Assembly (NCBI GenBank): GCA_963971285.1
Contig: OZ020244.1
Span: 36,642,001-36,706,000, forward strand
From: Astropecten irregularis
Lineage: Eukaryota > Echinodermata > Asteroidea > Paxillosida > Astropectinidae
Direction of reading: 5' to 3'
Length of the DNA: 64,000 nt
The number at the start of each line of letters is the position of its first letter. Positions within the stretch are counted from its first letter, which is position 1. Below the pieces are notes generated by a model. The model saw only the letters and a list, made by a program, of their open reading frames with translations, searched no databases and was not told where the DNA came from. This document shows positions 9,712-21,500 of this stretch, piece by piece. Position numbers and translations under genes: made by a program.

Positions 9712-12700
9712 CTGAAAATAACAGAGTGGGAAATTCACATCAAATAATATACCATTAAAGATATAATACACAAGTAGTAAAGGTCACAGAACAGCACTCA
9801 CACTTTGTTTAATCCAGCATGTGCATGAAATAATAAACCAGTGAAAATACGAGCTTTTCTTATAAAACATAAAGAATGGTTTTGATCTTACCCCGAGATC
9901 ACAACTGTTTTTGGTCTTTGTTTGACTACCGGTAATTTCTGTATGAATACACCATTTCAGCCGGAAATATTTTAACGGTATGTCTCTACCAGCACCATCT
10001 TCATTATTCATATCATGAAGTTCCATGCATATGTAAAACTATGAACATTTCTGTTTGGGTATGTTACCAATCCTGTACTTTTGCTGATAGTTTTGCAATA
10101 ACATAAATCAGAGAGGGATTACATTTCATTTTGCTGAAAAGAAACTGGATGAAAATTGGACAAATTGGTTGTCAGACTTTTCTTTGACTTATGCAGACAG
10201 TAATATAGAGATCCCAATAACAAGAATCAATCTCCCCATGTACCCATTGCGTTGAACAATATTTTGTAATTTTGGTAATTCTAATTGCCTAGACTACGCC
10301 ATTTCCTCACTTATGTAGTAACTATAGTAAATTCAGACTGAATATCCTTGTCTTATAATAAAAGAGAGATTTATGTGTATGACAATAAAGAATCCTGCAT
10401 AAAGAATATCAGCATTTCAGGTGATTTTCTTCAGGAGCTGAGATGGTCATGGTGTGAGGAAGGCTTGAACACCTTCAGCTCGGGATTTGTTTACCGGCCT
10501 CATTATCAGCCACCGGTCAAATAGAGGCCATCATCTGGCTCGGTCTTGTGTGGAGGGAGCTCTGCGTAAACAGGCATATAATGGTTAAATACCGCCGCAC
10601 AATAACCAACATTCCAGGCAGACATAATCAGTGTCATGGCAGCAGCTGTGGTCAGAACTCACAGACTGTAGTCTGCTCAAAAAGGCCTATATTCAAATGC
10701 AAATCAAGGGGGTAAATGTTCCACAATGCCCACGTTCATTTGGACAATAAAAGTTCATTGAACCACTTGTTCCAGACAGTATATCAATTGAAACAACAAA
10801 GAAATCATGAATATTATCACGCCATGAGTCAAACTGCTATAGCAGCTTCCCGGGCCAAATGGCTCAAGAGCGTGATGGGAGTGGCGATATGAAGCACCTT
10901 GCTCCCTCTGATCAGTGATGATATTTGTGAATCCTTTTTACCGATTTTGGTCTTGGCACCTGGTTCGCAGTTCTCTTCTGCTGTTTTTGGAGAAAATCTG
11001 GCGGCCAATTCCTCAGGGACATCTATTCCCGTGGAGGCTCTGAGATCCAAACCAGTCTTGATGTCAGGACTCATCTTGAGGCAGATATCTCCTGATGGAG
11101 CAAACCAAGAGACTTCTAGAGCTCAATAATTCTTAACGAACACCTACTTTAAGAGTCTTGGCAAACATAGATGGACTTATTGCATTTTTACGTGCCAACC
11201 AGACTTGACTTGTGACTTGGACTCATACTCGGACTCAGTCTACTGACTCGAACTTGGACTCAGTCTACTTGGACTTGTACTACTGACTTGGACTTGGACT
11301 ACTAACTTGGACTAGGACTACTGACTTGGACTACTGACTCAGACTTGGTCTACTGAGTACTGGCGTGACTCGGACTTGGTCTACTGACGTGACTCGGACT
11401 TGGACTACTGACTCAAACTTAATGGACTACTGACTCAAACTCGGTTTACTGACCCAGACTTGGACTACAGACTCAAACTTGGACAACTGACTCGGACTCG
11501 GCTTACTGACTCAGACTTGGTCTACTGACGTGACTCGGACTTGGACTACTGACTCTGACTTAATGGACTACTGACTCGGACTTAATGGACTACTGACTCG
11601 GACTCGGTTTACTGACTCGGACGTGGACTACTGACTCAAACTTGGACTACTGACTCAAACTTGGACTACTGACTCAAACCTGGACTACTGACTCAAACTT
11701 GGACTACTGACTCAAACTTGGACTACTGACTCAAACTTGGACTACTGACTCAAACTTGGACTACTGACTCAAACTTGGACTACTGACTCGGACTTGGACT
11801 ACTGACTCAAACTTGGACTACTGACTCAAACTTGGACTACTGACTCGGACTTGGACTACTGACTCAAACTTGGACTACTGACTCAAACTTGGACTACTGA
11901 CTCGGACTTGGACTACTGACTCAAACTTGGACTACTGACCCATTTTGGACTACTGACTCTGACTTGGACTACTGACTCAAACTTGGACTACTGACTCAAA
12001 CTTGGACTACTGACTCGGACTTGGACTACTGACTCGGACTCGGTTTACTGACTCGGACTTGGACTACTGACTCAAACTTGGACTACTGACTCAAACTTGG
12101 ACTACTGACTCGGACTCGAGTCCTTCTTTCCATGACTCAGACCACAATAATAAATGGCTTTGACTCGGATTCAGACTCTGCCTCAGCATACTGACTCAAG
12201 ACTCGGACTCGACCTGGATTTCTCGGGACTCCGACTCGAGAGATGAGGCTTGGACTCAGACTCTGCGGACTTGATATTTTGTGACTCAAAGTCTGGTGTC
12301 AACGTGAGTTTGAGCAACCTTTTGGTATCTGGTGCAACATGTACTTAAATGTCTTTTGATTGATTGATTGATTGCCAGATACAATTATGCCTTACAATTT
12401 TTGTAATTTGATGCCTGTTTACAAATTAGTTACTGCAGTATACTGGTCTTTTGTTTACCTTGTTTACATGTAATGTTGACATCTCCATGGTTGGCAAGAT
12501 AAGCCGACATGTTCCCCTTCTCAATCGTAGCTGACAGCGATCCATCGATGCTCCCTGAAGACAAACAATTCACAATTGAGATGAGATTTCTTATTAAACC
12601 CTAACCCTCTGGCTTACCATAGTATACCACATGGTTTTTCCTGTGGTAAGTGTGGTATCCTGAATACCACAATACACCACGATGTGGTTTGTTCCCCTGT

Positions 12701-15700
12701 GGAGACTGTGGTAATGTGAGGTAAGCAGCTCTTGTCTTGTGTCGTAAGTACAGAGGGTTAGGGTTAACACAACTAGATGCTGCCTGACTGCATACCATTG
12801 ATTTTTCCCAGGAGAAAGGAAGGTAAAGCTTTTCTCATTATCTGTAATTTTAAAGTTGGAGTGCTCGATGACTATTTCCTTTGCTACTCACCTATTGTCA
12901 GGTTTCCTTCGTGGCAAGCCACGTCAACATCTCCGTAGAGATTCCCAAGATGGATGTCGCCTCCTACCGACTCCAATTCTGACTTCCTGGCATAAATGTC
13001 TTTAACAGCAATGGAGCCTGAATCGGAATGGATGCACACATCCTTACCTTGAAGTCTGTCTGTCATAATGGTCTGGTGAAGATAGAAGTTCAGAGACAAA
13101 TATTATGTGAATTACCAAGGTGAGGTGTGATGGAGGCTCCTCCCCCTTGACAGGGTTACGGGACAGGGTTATGGGACAGGGACAGGGACCATCCTGTCAG
13201 ATGTCTGAGTTCAGTATTGAATGTATCACTCGGGTACTCACTGGCAGGTCCAAGGACGTTGGCTGAATTTCTTTAACTTCGCCAACATGTATTACAGTGT
13301 ACCACAGTATACTCACTTTATATTAAAGATGCAATACATGATTGGTAATGGTCACAGGACAGCACTCATACATTGTCTGGTCAAACATGTACATGAAATA
13401 ATAAACTTGTGAAAATTTTAGCTCAATCGGACATCTGAGTCACAAGAAAATAGCGAAGACCCGACTCGATTTTTCTTATAAAACATGAAAAATTGTTTAC
13501 TTTATGTTTGTTTCAAAATTGTTCGGACGAACGATCTTTGGAAAAGACACTTAATCTTGATTTTCTTGAAAAACCCAGCATCTGATGAACCAAGATTTCC
13601 CATGGTGACTGTTTGCACTGTTTGCGAACTGTTGAGTCCATTTTCTGTCTCAAACTCATTAATTTTCTTTTTGGAGGCCTTGCAAATCCTATATGCTCCC
13701 TTTATTGTATACATACACATATCTAGTGTATCTAGTGAAATTGAATTAAAACAAACATCCATAGTTCTACTTACTCCATGGTTACCGGTTGCTATGGTGA
13801 TATTACCCTGCAACAACTTCAAACAGCTGACATCCCCACGTGCACTTTGTAGTGTGACTGTGTCTGACTGCCAATAGAGAAGCAAATTATGATGTTAGGC
13901 CTATGGCATGTATGGGTTTAAAGTTAAAGGTTTGATAACAGTGGCTCTTTCACTAGCTTGAATTTAACCCTAGTGGCCATTTATAAAGCCACCCAAATCT
14001 TGGCTATTCCATTAATTTGTCTCTGGAAAATTATTGCCAAAGGAATGCTAGTTTTATATTTTCACTGGTTTTATCAAAAAATTGGCAAATAAGTGAAATA
14101 GGCTGGCGATTTAGCCACACAATTTCAGGTACTTGTAGAGAGTACATTTGGGGGCATAGGTGGCAAGTGCATTAGGCACTCGCCTCTCACCAATGTGGCC
14201 TGGGTTCGATCCAGGCTTGGGTAATATGTGAGAAGAGTTGTGCGTTGGTTCTCTCCTATGCTACGAGGGTTTTTCTCCGGGTTTCTCCGGTTTTCCTCCC
14301 TCCACAAAAATCAAACACTTTCGATCTCAGTCAGTGCTCCGTATATACATGTATGGGTTGATGTGGCTGGTAGCCAAGGGCGCCCATGAAAGCCTGCTAC
14401 TCGATCACGTTGAAGTTGCATCCTATGCAATTCAGCACGCCAGAGCTGCGAGTAAGGATGATTAGCCTCACAAATAATTATATTATCATGTATTGCACAT
14501 GGAAGCTTACATTATCATTTCTTCACCTTTAATTTCTTGGTAACTATATCCCCTTCTTCTGTATGCACTTTGCAAGTTTGATTTTCCAGTTGCTCAATAC
14601 TAACTGAACCTTCATTGGTTGTCACAGCATGAACATCTGCCAAAAGAAAACAGAAAATTTATTATATAATATAACCCTCCTGCATACCAGAGTTAACCAC
14701 ATGTTTTTTCCAGTGCTGTATTGTGGTAACCTGACCTGGATACCACAACCAGGACAACTTGTGGTTTGTGTGGTATTGTGTGGTTTCTGATCCAATTCCT
14801 CTCTGGAGACTGTGGTCATGTGTGGTAAGCAGATATTGTCTTGCTTGAGGTACAGAGGGTTAGGGTTCATTCTTGCAACTTCACCAGTTTAATGGACAGG
14901 CAAAACATACTTTTGACAGGCAGTATTGTTCGTTGTACACAAATCCTGACCTCAACATTGCTGGAGGTACCATGCATTCAAAGAACAGTATTTGACAACT
15001 TTCTCAGTCTATTCATTCAATTTGTATCTGTAAGAATTTGCAGAAACTCTCTCCTACGTTTGAGATTGAAAGAGTATTGGGCCCATATTCATTGGTTGGA
15101 TACTGTGTCATACATATACATGTAGCACCCTGGTTCTGACTTCCACAGGCTGACAAGAGTCTAACATTTTCTAGTTCTACATCTGTTTCTAAGACTGGGG
15201 TAGCCTGGTTAGGATTTTTTCAAAATCAGTAGAAACCAATATGGGCAGGTGAGTTTTGTTTTCCCTTTGTAGAAGAGTAGTTGCAATGATCATACCCTTT
15301 CAGTAGATCGGTCCATCATGTCCATGATGCCATAGAACAAGGGTCACGATCATCACAAGTACTAACTAGTTACTCTATCTAAGATATTTCACCTGTCAAC
15401 ATGTACATGTACAGTATTACCACAAAATACATCATGTACCTTATAATATAAATAATGGTCATTTCATAACATGCAAAGCTTCAAATTCTCAATCTGAGAA
15501 CCAATAGAGAATAGCGAAGCTTGGATACAGCAAACATAATTTGGGAAGTTGGGTTATGTCCCAAATATCTGGCTGCGACTGCAAATTACACTTACGCGCC
15601 TATGGCAGCCACTAGCCAGTGACTGCAGCCATTTCGATAGACTTGTGTGTTATTTGCGGTCGCAAGCAGCCAGAGATTTGGGCACAACCTTAGCTAGCTT

Positions 15701-16402
15701 ACCATAGGATATTGGGATTTCTACAAGCCACACAAACTCAATATCCTCCTTGGATACCAGACGATCCTCCTTGGATACCAGAGCATCTCCTCTCACATGG
15801 ATCACATCATCTTTGTATTGTACATCACATTTCATCAACTGTCCCCAATTAAGCCGGTCATCATTAACTAGGCCATTGAATATTTTCTTTGTTTTATCAT
15901 TCCCACGCCTGGCACCAAGAAGAAGATGAACGAAGGCCCTGTCGGCTGCAGGGTAGTCATGGGGATCGATGGGCGTGACTCTAACAGATGAGGAGGTATG
16001 GACAGAGAGACTACCAAATGGCTCAACGGAAAATGCCCACGAGCGAAGTTTAACAAGATCAAGACTGGGAAGAACTGATTGGTTAGATGGCTGGGTGACT
16101 GTGCCAACTCCCCGTACTGGGTCGTCAGTATTTGTTGTGCTCATCAGTCTGATTATGTTGCTGCAAGGAGGGGCTGCCCTTATGTAACGCGTCAAAATAC
16201 TCAAATTTGCAGCAACAGCACGTTTCATCACGTTGTTCGTATGAAGATGAAGTCCAACTCCAATTCCAAGCGCTCTGGCCTCCAGTGCCGTGCCGGTTTT
16301 CCGGTGAAGAAAACACCTCGAAAAGGTCACATTATGGCCGTGCTTAATCAACTGCGGTTGAATGCACGTACGGCCCAACTGCAAGACCTTTAATGTTTGC
16401 AT
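9605..16402 (-). CDS. FAM185A: FAM185A homologue, complete seven-exon gene
   Basis: FAM185A is a poorly characterised protein with a DUF4097-type beta-helical adhesin-like domain. Exons: 16402-15703, 14636-14527, 13867-13775, 13072-12892, 12554-12459, 11091-10942, 9711-9605; total 1,437 nt, 478 aa. All acceptors end AG and donors begin GT with compatible phases. Exon 1 holds WAFSVEPFGSLSVHTSSSVR and PIDPHDYPAADRAF, matching the human start of the domain; later exons give repeated short beta strands such as CKVHTEEGDIV, SARGDVSCLKLLQGNIT and GGDIHLGNLYGDVDV; the last exon ends VQSWFDSLQLQK, matching human SFRRQSWFQSLKLQD. The N-terminus is basic with few acidic residues, suggesting a mitochondrial presequence. 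It is about 85 residues longer than the roughly 390-aa human protein, mostly at the N-terminus. Confidence 0.9.
9754..10078 (+). mobile_element. TTAA-2 MITE copy
   Basis: Begins ATATAATACACAAGTAGTA and AAGGTCACAGAACAGCACTC, ends GTTACCAATCCTGTACTT. The interior has TTTTGATCTTACCCCGAGATC, shared with 29447-29801. Lies in FAM185A intron 6. Ends are diverged. Confidence 0.75.
10942..11091 (-). CDS. FAM185A: FAM185A exon 6
   Basis: Acceptor GCTCCATCAG|GA, donor AAATCG|GTAAAAAG. It encodes GDICLKMSPDIKTGLDLRAS then TGIDVPEELAARFSPKTAEE, aligning with human IIVKVPSSLQAHLQLSGKEV. The donor is weaker than consensus; GTGCCAAG at 10960 is an alternative but would break the phase to exon 7. Confidence 0.82.
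11195..12290. repeat. 19-bp minisatellite in FAM185A intron 5
   Basis: Tandem units GGACTACTGACTCAAACTT, near perfect from about 11630 to 12110 (about 25 units), with diverged GACTCGGACTTGG variants on both sides. A higher-order pattern mixes CAAAC and CGGAC unit types. The GACTCGGACT core recurs in dispersed repeats at 7975-8035 and 23074-23580. Confidence 0.92.
12459..12554 (-). CDS. FAM185A: FAM185A exon 5
   Basis: Acceptor GTCTTCAG|GG, donor AACAAG|GTAAAC. It encodes SIDGSLSATIEKGNMSAYLA then NHGDVNITCKQ, a beta-strand repeat matching human CGCLKASTNQGAIDVYVS. Confidence 0.9.
12597..12767. mobile_element. Foldback element with telomere-like ends
   Basis: Ends AACCCTAACCCTCTGGCTTA and AGTACAGAGGGTTAGGGTT form an inverted repeat. 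The interior is itself a set of GTGGTAAGTGTGGTA / TACCACA inverted pieces. Copies: 14671-14867 and, degraded, 49305-49520. Lies in FAM185A intron 4. Confidence 0.82.
12892..13072 (-). CDS. FAM185A: FAM185A exon 4
   Basis: Acceptor CTTCACCAG|ACC, donor AATAG|GTGAGT. It encodes TIMTDRLQGKDVCIHSDSGS, the central strand run and ending CHEGNLTI. Aligns with human TIDKLQGSSVNVSTEDG and GDITLGSVHGNI. Confidence 0.93.
13323..13705 (+). mobile_element. TTAA-2 MITE copy (long variant)
   Basis: Starts TTAAAGATGCAATACATGAT and ends CAAATCCTATATGCTCCCTTT. It contains TTCGGACGAACGATCTTTGG. An inverted copy lies at 26085-26465. The 127- and 130-aa open frames over this region are artefacts of the repeat and exon 3. 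Confidence 0.85.
13775..13867 (-). CDS. FAM185A: FAM185A exon 3
   Basis: Acceptor CTATTGGCAG|TCA, donor CATGGA|GTAAGT, phase 0 at both ends, 31 codons: SDTVTLQSARGDVSCLKLLQ then GNITIATGNHG. Confidence 0.92.
14140..14320 (+). mobile_element. tRNA-like SINE-3 copy
   Basis: A-box-like ATAGGTGGCAAGTGCATTAG and B box TGGGTTCGATCCAGGC, then a body with TTTTTCTCCGGGTTTCTCCG. Such a 3' body is common in invertebrate SINEs. Lies in FAM185A intron 2. Confidence 0.65.
14527..14636 (-). CDS. FAM185A: FAM185A exon 2
   Basis: Acceptor CTTTTGGCAG|AT, donor TTAAAG|GTGAAG. It encodes VHAVTTNEGSVSIEQLENQT then CKVHTEEGDIVTKKLK, matching human CKIETEHGTSILQSVKG. Confidence 0.92.
14671..14867. mobile_element. 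Foldback element with telomere-like ends, copy 2
   Basis: ATAACCCTCCTGCATACCAG on the left, GTACAGAGGGTTAGGGTT on the right, with CTGTGGTCATGTGTGGTAAG inside. Its left end begins about 35 bp from the acceptor of FAM185A exon 2, in intron 1. Confidence 0.8.
15703..16402 (-). CDS. FAM185A: FAM185A exon 1 (first coding exon)
   Basis: ATG at 16402-16400 gives MQTLKVLQLGRTCIQPQLIK. The open frame extends 10 codons further to a TTG, with a TAA before that, so this ATG is the first. The donor is CCTATG|GTAAGC. The last 110 residues begin the conserved domain (LRSWAFSVEPFGSL); the first 125 or so are basic and S/T-rich, typical of a mitochondrial presequence. An internal repeat DALVSKEDRLVSKEDIEF is visible near the end. 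Confidence 0.9.
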
Positions 16403-18029
16403 GTCTGCGTTTATATTCGTGATATGCAGCAAAAATTAAAAGATTTAATCACAAGAACTCTCACCTTATGATGTAATGTTTTGTAAACAGTGCTATCTTT
16501 TCGAACACCGCCCTCTGTAGTTCGCAGTGATCCCATAATCACATGATTGTAGCAAATTCGATACGAATATTATCTTCGACACGAAAGCTCGAGTATTCGG
16601 TTTATTGGTCATTTTCCCCATGATAAAGTTAAGTCAAAGAATCGAGTCTAATATTTGAACGAATATAAATAAGATACGAAAATATATAATCGATTCTATT
16701 GCTTGACAAAATTTGGGGGAGTGATCGTATCCTTTACATTGTACATTGTACATGGTAAAAAGTTGACTACAATTATTGCATTTTTAGTTGCTGTTTATTG
16801 TTATATGATTAGAATATATTCTTTCAGAAAGGTAAGTGTGATATAAGACACCAGTAAATAGCTTATTTGTAAAATTAAGCCGTAACAGATGAACAGAAAA
16901 ATGAAATGTTTGGTAGGCTAGCTAAATGTTACTTGTTACTAAAATGTTAGTTCAGATTGTTTGTGAAAATGTGATAGGGCCTAGGGCCTACTGACACTGT
17001 CTTACTGAGTGATACTGGTGCCTCAGCTCAGCTGGGCCCACCTAGTCGGTTAAGAAAACCTAGACACTGATTTTAGCCTGCCTAGGTTAAATTTTGGAAA
17101 CTAATTAAGCATGCGAAGACTTAAGAGATCTAAGGCCTGTTTGTTTCAGGAACGCGATCAGTGATCCTGCAGTACGCCTGTACGGTGCGTGCAAAAGGCC
17201 AAAAGCTACTCAGTACTCTGGATTGCATTTGAGCGTATCCTGCATAGTGTGCATGGGACATGGATTTGTAAGATTAAATATGGCGACCAAGATCTGTGGC
17301 AAAACTAGTAACACTGTAACACTAACACTCAGGCACCGATGTTAATGACTAGACTGGAGTCTAACGTTAGGACTTCTAGATTTAGAAGGATTATTTTTCG
17401 GGGTGCTGTAACTGTATGGGTTTTGAAAACAACAATTTTCGATGAAGTTTTGGTGACACGTTGCAGCACCTACCTCGACTCCTAAATTATTATTTTTTTC
17501 CTGATCTTTATTCATCCTTTATGTTTGGATATTCTCATTTTTGTAATTGACCCACAACTTTTTGAGAAAAAAACAAACTTTTTGCACCACCCCGCTTGCG
17601 GAAAGATTACCGTTTATAAATTCATTGATAAATTTTTATCATTAGACTAAACCATTTTTGTAAAGGGGTGCGCCTTAATTTCAAGCACGTCAATCACATT
17701 AAATAGTGGTATCCACAATCGTAATAAAGAGTGGCAAAGAGCCACGATTTCTACTCTAGGCATGTAGCAAACTCAGGAACAAGCAAAGTCAAGTGGCAAT
17801 CACTTACAGACAGGAAGCCTACTTGAATTACAATATTATTCATATTTTCATAATTTGTTTCTTAATTTTGAGTTTATTTTCCTCCAGCAGCAGGATACTG
17901 TTAGCATGATGCTTTATCCACCTTTTTAAAACCTTCCATTTTTGCTCTCACACCAAACAGATTAGACCCTGAACAGTTCTGATAGTGGTATCCTTGGTGT
18001 GAACGTTACCCCCCTGCCTCATTTTCAAG
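16403..18029. promoter_or_regulatory. Shared FAM185A/WASHC1 head-to-head intergenic region
   Basis: The two start codons face away from each other over about 1.6 kb, with no recognised repeat between, so a bidirectional promoter is likely. A strong donor CAGAAAG|GTAAGTGTG at 16832 on the plus strand could end a WASHC1 5'-untranslated exon; acceptor-like AG sites precede 17895, 17962 and the ATG itself. AATATGGCGACC near 17278 resembles a YY1 site. Transcription starts cannot be fixed from sequence alone. Confidence 0.5.
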
Positions 18030-18547
18030 ATGCCAGGCCAGGTTTACAACATCCCGATCATCCAGCCAGACCTGAGGCGGGAGGAGACCATCCAACAGAT
18101 CGCCGACACGCTGGAGTACATGGAGAAGGTCGCTAACGATGTCTTCGATCGCATCAGTAGCCAGGTGACAGATAACCACTCCCGACTGGAGGGCATCAAC
18201 AAGAGGATAGACGTCGCGCATGCCAAAGTAGAGAAGATCAAGGACACGCGGAAGGCCATCAAAGTCTTCTCCAGCGCCAAGTACCCTGCTCCGGATAGCC
18301 ACGCATCGTACAAGTCGGTCTTTGATGCCACCAACCTGGGCCAGGTCAGGAGGCCTCATCGGAAGCTGAACAGCAAACACCAGAACCTGGACAGTCGCGC
18401 CCTGAGGGAGAAACTCCAGTTCTACAATGTGCAGTTGAACGTCCGCAAGGAGAAGGATGGTGAGAGCTCCTGGGAGGGGCTTGGGGGTCTGCCCAAGCAC
18501 GTAGAATCCATCAACTCACTGCTTCTCTTCAACACAAGTGAAAATCC
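18030..18547 (+). CDS. WASHC1: WASHC1 exon 1 (first coding exon)
   Basis: The ATG at 18030 gives [20 protein letters not shown]. The donor is AATCC|GTAAGT, phase 2. The bases before the ATG (CTGCCTCATTTTCAAG) also fit a splice acceptor, so an upstream exon adding a few residues or only leader is possible. Confidence 0.93.
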
Positions 18548-21500
18548 GTAAGTAGTCTGCAACTGTCCCATCAATCGTTGGAGCCAAGTGTAGAGTCAGC
18601 ATATGTTGAGCATATAATGCCATGGCAGTCACTAAATTGTCAGAGGATCATATTTAATACCAGGTTCATCATGTTCATAGTGACCACTTTGGTTTTTAAA
18701 GGTAGTATCACACTTTGGTAAGAGACCAAAACAGAAATGTTCACAGATTCACGTATATAACTTACAGGGTATGAAGATGGTGCTGGTAGAAACAATGAAA
18801 CATACTGTTAAAATTTTTCCGCCTGAAATGCTGTATTTATCCAGAAATAAGTAAAACAACGACCGAGAATCGTTTGATCTTTTTTAATTTAATACTGTGG
18901 CCTTTTTTCGCTAGTTTCTCAAAAAGTGGGCAATGTATGGGACTGAAATTTTCACAGATTACTTTTACTGTATCTTTCTTGATATTTTTGCCCACAAATC
19001 TGTATTTCTTTGACAAAAACCAAAGTATGATACTACCTTTAAGCTTGATTCTTGCGTGGATATCATGAGACATTCAAATATTCAGATACGTGTACTTAGA
19101 AAGTAGAATGGATTCTTCATAAAGGTTGGATGGCTTAAACTCAGAATTTCCACTCAATGGTAACTCAATGGTCCTCAACGGTGCATTCTAATTTTTTTAT
19201 ATCACGACATTAGTTTGAGGAATTTCATTGGTCAAAACCCGATCAGAACCAACTTGACTATTCCCTGGTACTACGCGATGATGTATGTACTCTGCATTGT
19301 GGGTTGCAGGGAACAGTTAAAATAAAACTGTAGGGAATTTTTTTTTCTATGGCCCAGACGCGCAATTCCAGGCGTTTTCAGTCAAGCCTTCCTGAAGACT
19401 TCTTCGGAAGACGGTACGTGGTAGGCCTATAACAAAACAGTTGTTGCATGTTGTGTGGTGGTACATGTGTACAAAACCCCATGTATCATCGCATGCAATC
19501 CAACAACTGTTAATTGTTATCTGGGTACTTAATACCTAATCAATCAATCAATCAGTGGGAGCATGCACTGTGGTAGCGCGTCACCGCATCTACCTTAGAG
19601 CGGTACTCCTTCAGTCTCCTGATGGCCACACCCCGGCAGCCATGCAACCCATCCCCATCTCGGCAACATAATACCTAATGAGTTTTTGTAAGCACTAATA
19701 TTTAATCTTGGTAGACGAATTGCTCTCTACACACAGGTACAAGAAGTATGTGATGATTGACCCTCTGGGAGCAGTGACCAAGACAAGGAAGGCCATAGAA
19801 GAAGAACAGGAAGAGATTGGTGCTGCGCCTATGTCCATCACCCAGAGGGAACAGATGGAGAGGCAGGGCATGGAGAACTACTTCTATGTACCAGACCTCG
19901 GGGATGTACCGGAGATTGATGTGCCAAACTATCTCCCAGATCTACCAGGTAAAATATCAGAGACACGGTCACGGTCCGGGACCAGGGCTGGATTTCACCA
20001 AACGTTAAAATTAATCTTACAGATACAGTAGTATCATACTTTGGTAAGAGACCAAAACAGAAATGTTCACAGATTTACGTTTTACACCGAGAAACCTACC
20101 GTTAAAATTTTTCCGCCTGAAATGGTCTATTTATCCAGAAATTAGTAAAACAACGACCGAAAATCTTTTAAAAGATCAAAAATAAAAGAGAAAAGACTTA
20201 AGAAATGCTGTGGCTGTTTTTCACTGTTTCTCAAAAGGTGGGCACCGTATGGAACTGAAATTTTCACAGATGACTGTTACTGTATATGTCTTGATATTTT
20301 TGCCCATGAATCTGTATTTCTTTGATAAAAACCAAAGTATGATACTACCTTTAAGATGAGTTGGCTTTATACAAGTAAAAATGGCCACTGAACACCGCCA
20401 ACGGCTGGAAATCGCTATACTGAACGACCGTTATACAAATTGTGTACATTCAGTGGTATTGGTTTTATCAGCGTTGTACTGTACACTGATTTTTGAGGGT
20501 GAACTTCACACTGAGTGATTGTGAATGCTGATATTTCTGCCAGACAGTGCCAACGGGTGTCTTTAAGAGGACAGTAGTTTGTACAATATGATGTAATTGC
20601 TCTACAGAAAGCCTGCAGGGTTGTGGGTCTCAAAACCTGGTCTCGGTCTCAAAACCATCTCCTTTTTTGGTGGTCTCGGTCTTGGTCTCACCCTATCCAA
20701 GCCTCAGTCAAAGGTCTCGGTCTCGATATCGGTCTTGGATGCAACTTTTTTTATTTTACCCACAAGACCAGTCAAGACAACAAAGAATAATGTTAATTTT
20801 AAATATGTGAAATGATGCAACTGAATAAACACCATGAAGAATGTTGGTTAACAATGCAAATTACGCCCTCTATAGATTAAATTTGCTCATTTGCACTAGC
20901 ACAGTCTTTTAATATTCAGTGGTTCTTAACCAGAGTAAAAATCTCAAATGATTTCCAATGTACAAGTTTTCAGGCTGACGCTTCAACGAACGAAGCTGGA
21001 ATGGAGACTGTGCTGCTTATCTCGGCTTCCTTGGTTTCAGTCTTTGTGTCAGTCGCGACCTGCAAAAGTCTTGGGTCTCGGAAGGCTAGGTCTTAGTTTC
21101 AAAATGCATCATCTTGGTCTTGGTCTTTGATGCTTTGGTCTCGGTCAAGCTGGTCTCGACTACAAGTTACAACACTGAAAGCCTAATAAGACTGACTACG
21201 GGTACTTTATGGGCTTTACCATCACTGCAAGGCTTTCTTTCTGAATGTCATATCTGTGATTTTTCTCTTAGAGCAGCCAAATTGAGTCTGTGACAATATA
21301 ACTAAGCCGATAACCCCCCCCCCTTTGTTCTTTTGCTGTATGGGTGGGTTTGTTCTTGTAATTTTTGTCATGCAACCTTAGGGATAAGATTCTGTTGGAT
21401 TGAAATGTCAGGCTTTCTTTAAGTGTGGGAAGCATTACTAATTGTTGTTTTTATTATTTCATTGTTTGCAGGAGTTGCTGATGATCTTAGCTACAGTGCT

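Noticed and set aside
11195-12290. CRISPR-like array
   Set aside because: Units are directly contiguous 19-mers without spacers, in an animal intron: a minisatellite.
13485-13885. Overlapping 130- and 127-codon frames on both strands
   Set aside because: They cover a TTAA-2 element plus FAM185A exon 3; only the 93-bp exon part is supported.
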